Below are positions 1-8,606 of a DNA stretch of 60,394 nucleotides, one piece after another (the first letter of the stretch is position 1; every line of letters begins with the position of its first letter). Where the stretch lies: the NCBI GenBank assembly GCA_937902125.1, contig CALDIB010000036.1, positions 1-60,394 of the forward strand. Direction: 5' to 3'. Source of the DNA: an uncultured Treponema sp. Lineage in GTDB: Bacteria > Spirochaetota > Spirochaetia > Treponematales > Treponemataceae. The notes beneath the pieces were generated by a model. It was not told the DNA's origin. It saw nothing but the letters and a program-made list of their open reading frames with translations, and ran no database searches. The position numbers were made by a program, and so were the translations under genes.

Positions 1-138
1 CTCCTTTTTGCATGAGGTAGGTCATGCTTGTTGTTTTCTATTCCAAGTTTACGACTGAACCCTCGATTCTGCAAACCTGGTGGCACTACATATTGTCTAG
101 CCGCGTCCTCGCGGACTTTGAAGGCCGCGGCGCGCATT
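1..138 (-). other. Open frame running off the left edge, significance unknown
   Basis: Read on the reverse strand, an ATG at 138 opens a frame of 46 codons without a stop that continues past base 1. I recognise no domain, the composition is basic, and there is no clear ribosome binding site, so it may be chance. Bases 139-234 hold an AT-rich tract and the ribosome binding site GGAGG of the next gene. Confidence 0.15.
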
Positions 139-234
139 TTTTTGCGGGCGGCAAAAAAATTATTTTTTTTTAATTTTTTTTAAATTTGCGCGCAAAATTA
201 AAAAGAAATTTATATCTTATAGTCGGAGGAAAAA

Positions 235-1236
235 ATGAGATTCACAAAAAACAAAGCGCGCCGCCCTGCGCTGGTCCTTACCCTTGTCGCAAGCCTAATC
301 GCGGGAAGCCTTTTTATGGCTTCTTGCAAAAGCCCGGGCAAAAAAAAGGAATCCCTAAAAATCGTCAATTGGAACGCGCAAACTTTTTTTGACGGCAACA
401 ACGACGGAATCGAATACTCAAATTTCGTCAAGTCAAAAAAATGGAACCAAGAGGCTTACAAAGAGCGCCTTCAAAAGCTTTGCAAGGCAATCCAAACGCT
501 GGACGGCGACCTTGTGATTTTGGAGGAAATTGAAAACGAAGGAATAATCTACGACATTTCAAACGCCCTGGCCGGCGCCTCGTGGAACCCTTCAAAGGTT
601 TACAGCCACGCTTGCTTCGCGAAAAACAAAGGCGGCTCAATCGGCTGCGCGGTTCTTTCCCGCCGCCCCCTTGAAGGCCTTAAAGTTCATTCCTTGGACA
701 TACAGTCGGAACAAAAAGCCCCGCCGTCCATGCGTCCGATAATCGAAGTTGACTTGCTTTGCCCAAAGCGGCTTAAAATTTTTGTCAACCATTGGAAGTC
801 CAAGGCGGGAGGCCAAGATTCCGCGCTTTGGCGCAGATGGCAAGAAAGCCTTTTGGCGCGAAAAATCGCGGAAAGGCAAAAAGAAGATTCCGCCGCGGCC
901 ATTCTTTGCGCCGGAGACTTCAACCAAGACATAAAAGAATTTTCCGCCGCCAGCGAAGAAGGAAAAAACATTGCGCTCAAGTCGGCCTTTTCTGCCCAAG
1001 AAGTTTCGCTTTATTCCCCTTGGCCTGACTTTGAGGAAGAGCTGGGAAGCTACAACTTTCGCGACAAGTGGGAACGGATAGACCATTTTTTCACTTGCGG
1101 AAACTTGAGCCTGTCGGACTTTTCTCCCCAAAAGGGAGAATGGTCTTACGACGACGGCCGACCAAAGCCTTTTAAAATTTATTCCCTGAACGGCTGGTCA
1201 GACCACTTGCCCATTTCCTGCCGGCTGGAATTCTAG
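235..1236 (+). CDS. Endonuclease/exonuclease/phosphatase-family lipoprotein
   Basis: 333 residues. The N-terminus has a basic region, a hydrophobic stretch and a lipobox ending FMASC (Cys about 31), so it should be a lipoprotein anchored on the periplasmic side of a membrane. The body fits the EEP fold: VNWNAQTFFDG near the start, a metal-binding Glu in ILEEIEN, NHWKSK, the catalytic-type GDFNQD and a C-terminal SDHLPI. The family uses a divalent metal to cut phosphodiesters in DNA, RNA, lipids or nucleotides; the substrate here cannot be told. The ATG at 235 follows GGAGGAAAAA. It is monocistronic, with a structured RNA downstream. Confidence 0.85.
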   Translation: MRFTKNKARRPALVLTLVASLIAGSLFMASCKSPGKKKESLKIVNWNAQTFFDGNNDGIEYSNFVKSKKWNQEAYKERLQKLCKAIQTLDGDLVILEEIENEGIIYDISNALAGASWNPSKVYSHACFAKNKGGSIGCAVLSRRPLEGLKVHSLDIQSEQKAPPSMRPIIEVDLLCPKRLKIFVNHWKSKAGGQDSALWRRWQESLLARKIAERQKEDSAAAILCAGDFNQDIKEFSAASEEGKNIALKSAFSAQEVSLYSPWPDFEEELGSYNFRDKWERIDHFFTCGNLSLSDFSPQKGEWSYDDGRPKPFKIYSLNGWSDHLPISCRLEF

Positions 1237-1303
1237 GGATTTATGAAATAATCAACTATCGTCAAAAAGACGATAAAAAAAGCGATTTTTTTTCAAAAAA
1301 AAC

Positions 1304-1331
1304 TTGCGTTATTCCAAAAACGCGCTATCAT
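1304..1331 (+). promoter_or_regulatory. Promoter of the structured RNA
   Basis: A -35 TTGCGT (1304-1309), 16-base spacer ending GCGC, and -10 TATCAT (1326-1331). Transcription should begin near 1336-1338, exactly where the predicted closing stem of the RNA begins. It belongs to the GCGC-preceded promoters in this window. Confidence 0.65.
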
Positions 1332-1335
1332 AGAG

Positions 1336-1546
1336 TTGTGGGCAGGAAAGAGATGAGGACTTACACCGCTCGCTCGACAGGAGGCGTTATGCAATTTCCG
1401 ACAAAGAGAGCAAGCCTGACTGAGGCTAAAATACAGTAGACAAAAACCGTCTGCGGTCATGCAGAAACAAATACCGTTCCTCCGCTGGACAGCCAGTGCC
1501 GCAATAGGGGAACATATAAGGCTCGACAAGTTCGAGCCTTTTTTTT
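1336..1546 (+). ncRNA. Structured small RNA, 6S RNA candidate
   Basis: An untranslated unit of about 185-210 bases with its own promoter and an intrinsic terminator. Visible pairing: a closing stem TTGTGGGCA (1336-1344) with TGCCGCAA (1497-1504, one bulge); GGAGG (about 1380) with CCTCC (about 1478); and an apical hairpin GTAGAC/GTCTGC (about 1436-1455). A long rod with a closing stem, an internal open region and an apical stem, at about this length, is how 6S RNA (the decoy of housekeeping RNA polymerase) looks. It lacks the SRP GGAAGCAGC motif and the RNase P and tmRNA signatures. The call as an RNA is good; its identity as 6S is inference. Confidence 0.55.
1520..1546 (+). terminator. Intrinsic terminator of the small RNA
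   Basis: Stem GGCTCGA (1520-1526), loop CAAG, arm TTCGAGCC (1531-1538), followed by eight T residues. Confidence 0.9.
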
Positions 1547-1595
1547 GCCCTAAACTTTTTTTTCTTGCCGCCGATAATCAAGACGGAGTGAAAAA

Positions 1596-1982
1596 ATGAT
1601 TGCCAATATCACAAACTTGAACCCATACAGCTATCATGTGTCTTCAAGCGGCGCCAGCGGAAAGCTTTTTGTTCCCGTCCAGCCGTCGGCGGTCATTTAC
1701 GCCCAGTTCAACCACATTTCGGGAATCGCGGCTCCAAAAGGCCAAAGCGGAGTTTCAATCTCGAAAATTCAAATCTTAAATTCTTTGATAGAAAATTTAA
1801 GCAAAATAAAGGGCGCGCAAAATTCGCCAAAAAAAACTGTCCGCGTTACGGAAGCCCAAGCCGACGCGCTCATTCAAAACTACCAAAAGCAAATAGCCCA
1901 AGCGGTTCAAGCAAGCCAAGCGCAATTCATGCTTAGCGGCGCTCGTCCGGAAGCCGCCGCCCTCTTTTCAATCAACGCCTAA
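1596..1982 (+). CDS. Conserved-looking hypothetical protein, 128 aa
   Basis: I do not recognise this protein. It has no signal peptide or membrane segment. The first 60 residues look like short beta strands (NPYSYHVSSSG, LFVPVQPSAVIYAQF), residues 50-80 contain a helix (SKIQILNSLIENLSKI), and the C-terminus is Gln/Ala-rich and probably helical. The ATG at 1596 follows GGAGTGAAAAA. It stands alone between the RNA terminator and a convergent lipoprotein gene whose end is 9 bases away. Composition matches its neighbours, so it is likely a real cytoplasmic protein. Confidence 0.7.
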   Translation: MIANITNLNPYSYHVSSSGASGKLFVPVQPSAVIYAQFNHISGIAAPKGQSGVSISKIQILNSLIENLSKIKGAQNSPKKTVRVTEAQADALIQNYQKQIAQAVQASQAQFMLSGARPEAAALFSINA

Positions 1983-1991
1983 AAAGCGCGG

Positions 1992-3254
1992 CTACTTTCC
2001 TTCAGAAGCCAAAAAATCTTCGTAGCGCTGTGAAATGTTTTTTATTTTAGCGTCGCCAGCGCAAGAATCCAAAATGTAGGGCTGAACAACTTGCTCTTTA
2101 ATTTTTGCCCAATTGGACGGAAAAGCCTGGGGGGCGGCCAAGCGCTCGGCGACAGGCGTGTTTGAAATCATTGCCCTATAGTAAAGGGGGAAAACGCGCT
2201 CGGTGGAATTCTTTAGCGAAGAAAATCCGCCTGCAATTCCAAAACTGTCGTTCTGCATGTTCATCTTGAATTTTCTATCCAAGATTTTTCGCTGAGTGTT
2301 TTCGCTCAAAAGCCAAACTATAAATTTTTTGGCGGCCGCTTTTTCTTTGCTTTTGGAATAAATTCCTACGTTAACAATGTCGTCTTCTATTTGAATTTTA
2401 TTGTCGTTGCAAATCCACCTAAAATCCAAATTTCTAATCACATCGTCAGGAAGAGTCAAAATGTCTCGGCTTGAAGCAAAAGAAAAAAGGCAGCGGCCGT
2501 TCTGCGCCTGATTGTAAAAAGGCATATACAAGTATTTAAATGCAAAGTCCCGCTCGTTTTTCACGCCCTCGTTCACATCTTGAACCCACTCCTTGACATA
2601 ATCAACGCTTTTTGAAAAAACATTTTCTGTATACGAAATGGATTTTGGGCCCACATTAAAATAAACGCCCCTGTCCTTAAAAAGCAAATACAAAAATTCC
2701 GAAGACCACAGTGGTCCGTATCCCATTGCGGTCCAAACTCCCGCGCTGTTTTTCGCGTTGAATTTTTTTGAGATTTCCTTTATGTCCTCAAAAGAAAGCA
2801 TCGAGACGTTTTGCAGGCGCTCGTAATTTCCAGAGTAAAAAACAAGCGCCGGCAAATTGTAGCTTACAGGCAGCAAATACTGCTTGTCGTTTTTGCGGCC
2901 GGCGTTCAAAAGCGTTTCGTAAAAAGTTTCCGGTTTAAGAGGGCCGTTCTTTTTTGTCAAAGAATCAAGCCTTAAAAAAATTTTTTGTTCAATTCCGTCA
3001 TGCAAATAGCTTCCGGCAAGCAAGTCCGGCCTGCCGGCGCTTGGCAAGCCAAAAAGTTCTTGGACAGGACTTTTTTTATAGTAAGCCACAAGCTTTATCT
3101 TGTCTTGGCTTGCGTTAAAAAGTTCGGCGCAGGAAACAAAGTCAACATTGTTTGTCCACAAAACAAGGCGCGTTTCTTTTTTCGCGCAAGAAAAAAAGAG
3201 AAGGCTTAAAAGCGGCAAAAAAAGAAGGCCCCGTCTCATTTTACGCCTTTTCAC
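1992..3254 (-). CDS. Extracellular solute-binding lipoprotein (ABC importer type)
   Basis: 420 residues with a signal peptide and lipobox LLFFSCAKK (Cys about 23), so a lipid-anchored periplasmic binding protein. The opening RLVLWTNNVDFVSCAELFN and the later motif KAAAKKFIVWLLSENTQRKIL resemble family 1 solute-binding proteins (sugar binders), where the second motif lies in the C-terminal helices. No permease or ATPase gene is adjacent, so its transporter, if any, is elsewhere and the ligand is unknown. It overlaps the stop of the upstream aminotransferase by 4 bases (ATGA), so the two are translationally coupled. Confidence 0.75.
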   Translation of the reverse strand: MKRRKMRRGLLFLPLLSLLFFSCAKKETRLVLWTNNVDFVSCAELFNASQDKIKLVAYYKKSPVQELFGLPSAGRPDLLAGSYLHDGIEQKIFLRLDSLTKKNGPLKPETFYETLLNAGRKNDKQYLLPVSYNLPALVFYSGNYERLQNVSMLSFEDIKEISKKFNAKNSAGVWTAMGYGPLWSSEFLYLLFKDRGVYFNVGPKSISYTENVFSKSVDYVKEWVQDVNEGVKNERDFAFKYLYMPFYNQAQNGRCLFSFASSRDILTLPDDVIRNLDFRWICNDNKIQIEDDIVNVGIYSKSKEKAAAKKFIVWLLSENTQRKILDRKFKMNMQNDSFGIAGGFSSLKNSTERVFPLYYRAMISNTPVAERLAAPQAFPSNWAKIKEQVVQPYILDSCAGDAKIKNISQRYEDFLASEGK

Positions 3255-4543
3255 AATTCGTCGGCGGCCTTGTAAATCGTGGAATAAACTTCGTCAATCT
3301 GTTCGGCTTCAAGGGAACTGAAAGCGACGCGCAATGTATGGCTGTCAATGGAAATTGTTCCAATGCCGTAGTCATGCAAAAGTTTTGAGCGCAATTCTTC
3401 CGCGTCTTTTCCAATTACGTCAAAGCTCATAAAGTAGCCTGAATTGAATGGAAGGGGCTTGACCACTTTTGACGAATGGCTTTCCACAAAGGCGCGAACT
3501 TTTTTGTAGCGCTCCTCAAGAACGTCCCGCAAAGACAATTTTTCGGCTTCAAATTCTTCGGACTCTTCGGTCATGGCCCTAAGCAGGAAAGACTGGGGCG
3601 GCGTAGACGAGCAACTTACGGAAGAGCGTATGGTTCCCATCAACTTTGTGACCAAAGCCTGGTATTGCTCTTTTGTCCAGCCCTTGCAGCCAAAAGTCAC
3701 AAAGCCGGCCCTAAAGCCCCAAACAAAGTCTTCTTTTGTGGGGCCGTCAATTTTTACGGCCAGAATGTTGGGATGCAAGTCGCAAGTGTAGGCAAAAAGG
3801 GATTGAGGCTCGATGGAGTCCTCGTAGTTCAAGCCAAAATAAGCGTCGTCGCTTATGGCCAAAATCTTTTTTCCGCTTTCGGCAAGTTCCTTTAAAAGCG
3901 CGACAATTTTCTTGGCCTCTTCCCGTGTGGGAGAATAGCCTGACGGATTTTGGGGAAAGTTCAGCAAAAGGCGGGCGCTTCCAGACTGGCATTCCTTTCT
4001 GAGCGCGGCCTCAAAAGAGTCAAAGTCAAATCCTCCGTCCTTGAACATCTTGAACTGACGGAAGGGCGCGTTTCTTCTGGCTTGGGCTATCAATGCGTAG
4101 TTGTCCCAACTTGGGTCGGCGGCCAAAAGCGCCTTTGTTTCGTCCAAGAACAAGTCGGCCACATAAGAAATGCCGGCCGTCAATCCGGGAACCAAAACCG
4201 GCTGGGAAAAGTCTTTTGGCTCAAGGGAAGGATTCTTTCTAATCATGTCTTGCCGCCAAGCTTCCCGCAAATCAGGGTTTCCGGCGGTGGGCGCGTAACC
4301 TACAAGGGCCGAGCTTGAAAATTCAGGAACATGCCTGTGAATGGCGTTGAGCATGGCGGGCCGGCCGTCAATTATGGTGGTGCCTATGGTTCCGTTGGCC
4401 GTGTAGCCTAATTTTTTTGCTTCGCCGCTTTGGGCAATAATTCCCTTTGGAAAGTAGATTCTTTCGCCAAAGTCAGAAAACAAAAAAGACGCGCAAGTGT
4501 CCTTTAAAATGCCGTTTAATTCTTGTGCTAAAGGGTTCAACAT
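3251..4543 (-). CDS. Class I/II aminotransferase (PLP fold type I)
   Basis: 430 residues, cytoplasmic. Motifs include the glycine-rich ANGTIGTT, LVGYAPTAGNPDLREAW near the N-terminus, LLNFPQNPSGYSP, ISDDAYFGL (cofactor-contacting Asp and Tyr), and KIDGPTKEDFVWGFRAGF, where a Lys should form the Schiff base and the Arg binds the substrate carboxylate. It resembles the aspartate/aromatic aminotransferase-like proteins of treponemes; the amino acid substrate is not decidable. There is no Shine-Dalgarno sequence and the promoter -10 ends 8 bases before the ATG, so translation is probably leaderless. It is followed by the solute-binding lipoprotein in one transcript. Confidence 0.85.
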   Translation of the reverse strand: MLNPLAQELNGILKDTCASFLFSDFGERIYFPKGIIAQSGEAKKLGYTANGTIGTTIIDGRPAMLNAIHRHVPEFSSSALVGYAPTAGNPDLREAWRQDMIRKNPSLEPKDFSQPVLVPGLTAGISYVADLFLDETKALLAADPSWDNYALIAQARRNAPFRQFKMFKDGGFDFDSFEAALRKECQSGSARLLLNFPQNPSGYSPTREEAKKIVALLKELAESGKKILAISDDAYFGLNYEDSIEPQSLFAYTCDLHPNILAVKIDGPTKEDFVWGFRAGFVTFGCKGWTKEQYQALVTKLMGTIRSSVSCSSTPPQSFLLRAMTEESEEFEAEKLSLRDVLEERYKKVRAFVESHSSKVVKPLPFNSGYFMSFDVIGKDAEELRSKLLHDYGIGTISIDSHTLRVAFSSLEAEQIDEVYSTIYKAADEL

Positions 4544-4551
4544 GATATAAT

Positions 4552-4581
4552 ATAATACGCTAAACGCGGCATTAATGTCAA
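4552..4581 (-). promoter_or_regulatory. Promoter of the aminotransferase gene, leaderless type
   Basis: On the reverse strand TTGACA (4581-4576), 18-base spacer, TATTAT (4557-4552), then only 8 bases to the ATG at 4543. The expected transcript start falls 0-2 bases from the start codon. No purine-rich ribosome site lies in those 8 bases (ATTATATC). Confidence 0.75.
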
Positions 4582-4600
4582 GAATAAGTATGCAAAAAGT

Positions 4601-4616
4601 ATGAATAAATATTCAT
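4601..4616. promoter_or_regulatory. Palindrome in the divergent promoter region, possible operator
   Basis: ATGAATA-AA-TATTCAT is a perfect 7-base inverted repeat between the divergently transcribed aminotransferase and MoxR genes, 33 bases before the MoxR start. It could be a repressor site or a chance AT-rich palindrome. Confidence 0.35.
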
Positions 4617-4648
4617 TTTAAAAATGCCGGCGACTGGAGAAAATATTT

Positions 4649-5641
4649 ATGGAAAGAAGTGAAATCAACGAACAAGACCTAAAAGAATGCCGCGAAATCG
4701 CCGAAAAGTGCCGAACGGAAGCGGCCAAGCGCTTGATTGGACAAAAGCAAGTTGTTGACGGAATTTTAATGGCCATGGTTGCCGGCGGCCACGTTCTTTT
4801 GGAAGGCGTTCCAGGCTTGGCAAAAACTTTGGCGGTCAGAACCTTTGCCGAAATTTCAGGCTTGGACTTCAAGCGCGTTCAGTTCACTCCCGACTTGCTT
4901 CCCGCCGATCTTACTGGAACTTTAATGTACGAGCAAAACTCCGGCCGCTTTAGCGTCCATAAAGGCCCGATTTTCACCAACGTGGTTTTTGCCGACGAAA
5001 TAAACCGGGCTCCCGCAAAAGTTCAAAGCGCCTTGCTTGAGTCCATGGCCGAGCGGCAAGTTACAATTGGCGACGCCACATACAAATTGCCCGACCCCTT
5101 TTTTGTCTTGGCCACGCAAAATCCAATCGAACAGGAAGGAACCTACAATTTGCCGGAAGCGGAATTGGACCGCTTTTTAATGAAGATTGTGGTTCCCTAC
5201 CCCACAGCCTCTGAAGAAGTTGAGATTGTCCAGACTTGCGGAAACGCGGCTCAAGTTCCCGTCACTCAAGTTTTTAGCCAGCAGATTTTGCGCAAAGCCA
5301 GAAATCTTTTGGAGCGAATTGTTTGCGACGAAAAAATAGTTGAATACATCGTTTCTATCGTGAACGTGACCCGCCCGGCAAATTCCATGGCCGCGGGAAG
5401 GGACGACATTTCAAAATACATAAACTACGGCGCGTCGCCGCGAGCCGGAATTGCCTTGCTTCAATGCGCAAAAGTCCAAGCCTTGTTCAGCGGCCGCTCT
5501 TTTGTTTTGCCCGACGACATCAAGGCCGTGGCGAAAAATGTTTTGCGCCACCGCATGGTTTTGTCTTACGAAGCGGCCGCGTCAAATGTAAGCGCCGACG
5601 ACATTATAGAAAGAATTTTGGAATTGACTCCCCTTCCGTAA
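4649..5641 (+). CDS. MoxR-family AAA+ ATPase
   Basis: 330 residues. Walker A GVPGLAKT (about 53-60), Walker B VVFADEINRA (about 112-121), sensor 1 FVLATQNPIEQEGTY (about 152-166) and EAELDRFLMK with the expected arginine. MoxR ATPases act as chaperones that remodel or insert metal into partner proteins carrying von Willebrand A domains, which are encoded directly downstream. It opens a seven-gene operon (MoxR, DUF58, Bat proteins, Smr). The start is supported by GGAG 10 bases upstream. It should act in the cytoplasm at the inner membrane with the Bat proteins. Confidence 0.95.
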   Translation: MERSEINEQDLKECREIAEKCRTEAAKRLIGQKQVVDGILMAMVAGGHVLLEGVPGLAKTLAVRTFAEISGLDFKRVQFTPDLLPADLTGTLMYEQNSGRFSVHKGPIFTNVVFADEINRAPAKVQSALLESMAERQVTIGDATYKLPDPFFVLATQNPIEQEGTYNLPEAELDRFLMKIVVPYPTASEEVEIVQTCGNAAQVPVTQVFSQQILRKARNLLERIVCDEKIVEYIVSIVNVTRPANSMAAGRDDISKYINYGASPRAGIALLQCAKVQALFSGRSFVLPDDIKAVAKNVLRHRMVLSYEAAASNVSADDIIERILELTPLP

Positions 5642-5660
5642 AAAAAATTGGATTTAAAAA

Positions 5661-6551
5661 ATGGCGGAGAATTTAATTTCTGACCGCGAGTCTTTAATCA
5701 AGCGCGCGGCCATTCTTAGGATTACTACAAAATCTCTCGCTTCGGCGATGCAAAACGGAGCCTTTCGCTCTTTGTATCGCGGACAAGGAATTGAATTTTC
5801 CGGCGTGCGGGAATATTTGCGGGGAGACGACGTTAGAACCATAGATTGGAACGTCACGGCGCGAAGCGGAAAGCCATTTGTAAAGATTTTTGACGAAGAG
5901 CGGGAGCTGCAAATATTCCTAATAGTTGACCGCTCCCTTTCCATGCAAGAAGGAACAAAGAGCAAAAGCCGCCTTGAAAGCGCCACTGAAATCGCAGCGC
6001 TTTTGGCTCTAAGCTCCGAAAGAAACGCGAACCCAATAGGCGCCGTCTTGTTTTCAAAAGAAATAGAATTTGCCATTCAACCAAAAAACTCCTCCGACCA
6101 AACAATGCTATTGCTTTCACGCTTGGACGAGGCTCCCAAAAGACAAAAAGGAACAGCGCTCGCGGCCGCCCTAAAAGGCGCTGGAAAACTTTTAAAAAAA
6201 AGGTCCATGATTTTCATCCTCTCTGATTTTAGGGCAAGCGGTTGGGAAGACGAGTTGGCGCAAATCGCCGCCCGCCATGACGTTGTGGCCGTCAGAATAA
6301 CAGACAGCATGGATTCTTCGCTGCCCGAGATTGGCTCGATTGTCGTTCGCGATTCCGAAAGCGGAACGCGGCGCATTTTTCCAACAATGTCAAAAACCTT
6401 TAGAGGCCAATGGAGAGAAGACGCCGCGATGCGAACGAAGCGCTGGACAGACACAGTTTTGCGCCGCGGCGGCATCCCGCTGTCAATATCAACAAGCGAA
6501 GATCCGTTGAACTCCCTTATGAATTTCTTCACTCAAAGGGAGGCGACATGA
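5661..6551 (+). CDS. DUF58 family protein (Bat operon)
   Basis: 296 residues. It contains the DUF58 hallmark GQGIEFSGVREYLRGDD followed by RTIDWNVTARSGKPFVK (about 45-75), then a degenerate von Willebrand A-like domain starting IFLIVDRSLSMQEG. No membrane segment is seen. DUF58 proteins are constant partners of MoxR ATPases. It begins 19 bases after the MoxR stop and its TGA overlaps the next ATG (ATGA), so the operon is translationally coupled. Confidence 0.9.
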   Translation: MAENLISDRESLIKRAAILRITTKSLASAMQNGAFRSLYRGQGIEFSGVREYLRGDDVRTIDWNVTARSGKPFVKIFDEERELQIFLIVDRSLSMQEGTKSKSRLESATEIAALLALSSERNANPIGAVLFSKEIEFAIQPKNSSDQTMLLLSRLDEAPKRQKGTALAAALKGAGKLLKKRSMIFILSDFRASGWEDELAQIAARHDVVAVRITDSMDSSLPEIGSIVVRDSESGTRRIFPTMSKTFRGQWREDAAMRTKRWTDTVLRRGGIPLSISTSEDPLNSLMNFFTQREAT

Positions 6552-7612
6552 GCGACAAGCTTAAGAAAATTATCGCGGCGCTTTTGCTTGCCTTGCCGGC
6601 CGCCGCCATTGCCCAAGGACTGCATGAAAACGTTTCCGAAAACGCCTCGGAAGTGTCGCAGTCTTTGATTCCCCTTGAAGTTTTTGTCGGCGACCAAGCG
6701 GAATTGAGATACGCCTTTAGAAGCGCGGTTGATTTTTTTCCAAACGCAGACTTGGTCATGGAAAAGGAAATCGACATTTCAAAATTTCCGTTTAAGAACT
6801 TAAACGCTTCGCTCACAATTAAAAGCGCCTATTTTAGCCGCAACGACATGGAATATGTCATCAGCGTTCAAATCGTTCCTTGGCGGCCGGGCGCGATAGA
6901 GTTTCCGCCCTTTGACTTGTTTTCGGTTTTAGGCCTAAACGAAAAAGATAAAAATAAAAACATTTCGTATTCAATTTTGTTCGACCCGATAGAAATCAAG
7001 TCCATAGTTGAAAAAACAAACCTTCGCGAAATGCAGCCGCCCGCGCCGCCTTTTATAATTCCGGGAACAACTTACGTTTTATTCGCCATTTCTTTGGCGG
7101 CCCTAGTCGCATTCGCGCTCATATTGAGGGCCTTGATAAAATTTGGCGACATACAAAGATGGCTAAACCATTTGTCCATGCGCCGAGCCTACAGAAGGAA
7201 CTCGACAATCGCCATAAAAAAAATCAAGCGTCTTTGCAAAAACAAAAAAATAAACGACATAGATTTTTGCGCCGGATTGCAAAACATCACCCGCTCCTAT
7301 CTTGCCTTTAGGTTTGACTACCCGTTTGAGTCAGCCTCGGCGCGGGGAGTCAGAGACGCTTTCTTTAAAATTTGTCTTGGCGAAATTCCGTCGTCCATCG
7401 CCTACAGCGTCGAGGACTTGACATCAATGTTCATCAGAACCGATTATATCCGATACGCCCACGACTCCATCGACTCGCAGCTTTATCCTCCCGCCGAACA
7501 CCAAGCAAAATTGGCCAGCTACGAGCGAAAGTCTTTAAGCGACATGGTTCTAAAGGCAATCGCGCTTTTTGAAAGCGACGGAGCTTCAGAGGAGGAATTG
7601 GATGTCCTTTAG
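6548..7612 (+). CDS. Bat operon membrane protein, signal peptide plus one TM
   Basis: 354 residues with start ATG 6548, chosen because it overlaps the upstream TGA and begins a proper signal peptide (KKIIAALLLALPAAAIAQ). A periplasmic region of about 170 residues is followed by one membrane helix (YVLFAISLAALVAFALIL) and a cytoplasmic tail of about 150 residues rich in Arg/Lys. In MoxR/Bat operons this position holds a poorly characterised protein between DUF58 and BatA. The periplasmic part (SLIPLEVFVGDQAELRYAF) resembles the beta-sandwich opening of BatD-like proteins. Function is inferred from position only. Confidence 0.75.
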   Translation: MSDKLKKIIAALLLALPAAAIAQGLHENVSENASEVSQSLIPLEVFVGDQAELRYAFRSAVDFFPNADLVMEKEIDISKFPFKNLNASLTIKSAYFSRNDMEYVISVQIVPWRPGAIEFPPFDLFSVLGLNEKDKNKNISYSILFDPIEIKSIVEKTNLREMQPPAPPFIIPGTTYVLFAISLAALVAFALILRALIKFGDIQRWLNHLSMRRAYRRNSTIAIKKIKRLCKNKKINDIDFCAGLQNITRSYLAFRFDYPFESASARGVRDAFFKICLGEIPSSIAYSVEDLTSMFIRTDYIRYAHDSIDSQLYPPAEHQAKLASYERKSLSDMVLKAIALFESDGASEEELDVL

Positions 7613-8606
7613 TTTTATGAATCCCGCCGCATTTTTTCTTTTGCTCTTGATTCCGCTTTTTTTGGTTTTTAGAAAAATCGGCTTGCTGCAACGAATAAGC
7701 TTTCCTCTTACTTTCGCTGACTGGCAGGGCCATATTTTTTCGTGGGACAATAAATTTTTCAATTTTGCCTCGGCATTGGCAAGCAATATGGTTTTTGCGG
7801 CCTTTTTAATGATTGTCCTTGCGTTTGCGGACCCCGTTGTAAGCGAACAAGAAAGGGTTTACACAACGCGGGGAAGCGACATAATTTTTGTTTTGGACAC
7901 AAGTCCGTCCATGGCGGCCAGAGACATTGGCGGCGGGCTTAGAATCGACGCGGCCAAACAAGCGGCTCAAAGCGTCGTTCAAAAAAATTCAGGAGCGTCA
8001 TACGGTTTGGTGGCCATGGGCGACGAAGCCGCCATTGTCGTTCCTCCCACATCCGATTTGGAATACTTTAAAAGCCGCCTTTCGTCCTTGACCCTTGGCG
8101 AAATGGGAGAAGGAACGGCGATTGGAACAGGATTGAGTTCGGCGATTTATCATCTTTCAACGTCAAAAGCGCCGCGCAAGTGCATCGTCCTCATCACAGA
8201 CGGAGAAAACAATGCCGGAGAAATCCACCCGGAAACCGCGGCGCGGTTGGCCGTAGAAAATAAAATAACTTTATACACAGTCGGAATCGGAACCAGCGGT
8301 TCGGTTCCGCTTGACTACAAGGACCCTTACACAGGAAGAGAATACACCGGATATCTTGACTCGTCCTTTGACTCAGGCCCTTTGGAAAAAATCGCTCTTG
8401 GCTCAGGCGGTCATTACTATGGCGTTGAAAACCTGCAGTCTTTGTCAGCGGCGTTGGCGGCAATAGAGCGGCGGGAAAATGTGGCGCAAAATTATTATTT
8501 GAGGAACGTAAACAAACAATACTACGACAGATTTCTTTTTGCGGCAATTTTAGTTTTCGCGCTGGCTTGGATTGTCAGAAGGTTTTTGCTCAAGGAGTTT
8601 GTATGA
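7602..8606 (+). CDS. batA: BatA-like von Willebrand A membrane protein
   Basis: 334 residues. The start is ATG 7602 after GGAGGAA, inside the end of the upstream gene (11-base overlap). Two N-terminal membrane helices (FFLLLLIPLFLVF; VFAAFLMIVLAFA), a VWA domain with an intact MIDAS (DTSPS at about 98, Thr in GEGTAIGTG, Asp in LITDGENNAG), and a C-terminal membrane helix (FLFAAILVFALAWIV). BatA and BatB are inner-membrane proteins linked to oxidative-stress and aerotolerance phenotypes in Bacteroides and to envelope stress in Leptospira. The spirochaete operon order is conserved here. Confidence 0.88.
   Translation: MSFSFMNPAAFFLLLLIPLFLVFRKIGLLQRISFPLTFADWQGHIFSWDNKFFNFASALASNMVFAAFLMIVLAFADPVVSEQERVYTTRGSDIIFVLDTSPSMAARDIGGGLRIDAAKQAAQSVVQKNSGASYGLVAMGDEAAIVVPPTSDLEYFKSRLSSLTLGEMGEGTAIGTGLSSAIYHLSTSKAPRKCIVLITDGENNAGEIHPETAARLAVENKITLYTVGIGTSGSVPLDYKDPYTGREYTGYLDSSFDSGPLEKIALGSGGHYYGVENLQSLSAALAAIERRENVAQNYYLRNVNKQYYDRFLFAAILVFALAWIVRRFLLKEFV

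Noticed and set aside
637..1131. Reverse-strand open frame of 164 codons opposite the nuclease-like lipoprotein gene
   Set aside because: It lies entirely antisense to a well-supported gene, has no ribosome site and no recognisable domain; it arises from the codon bias of the real gene.
1336..1546. Small RNA considered as SRP RNA, RNase P RNA or tmRNA
   Set aside because: It lacks the SRP GGAAGCAGC motif, is too short for RNase P or tmRNA and shows no tRNA-like ends; 6S-like remains the best guess.
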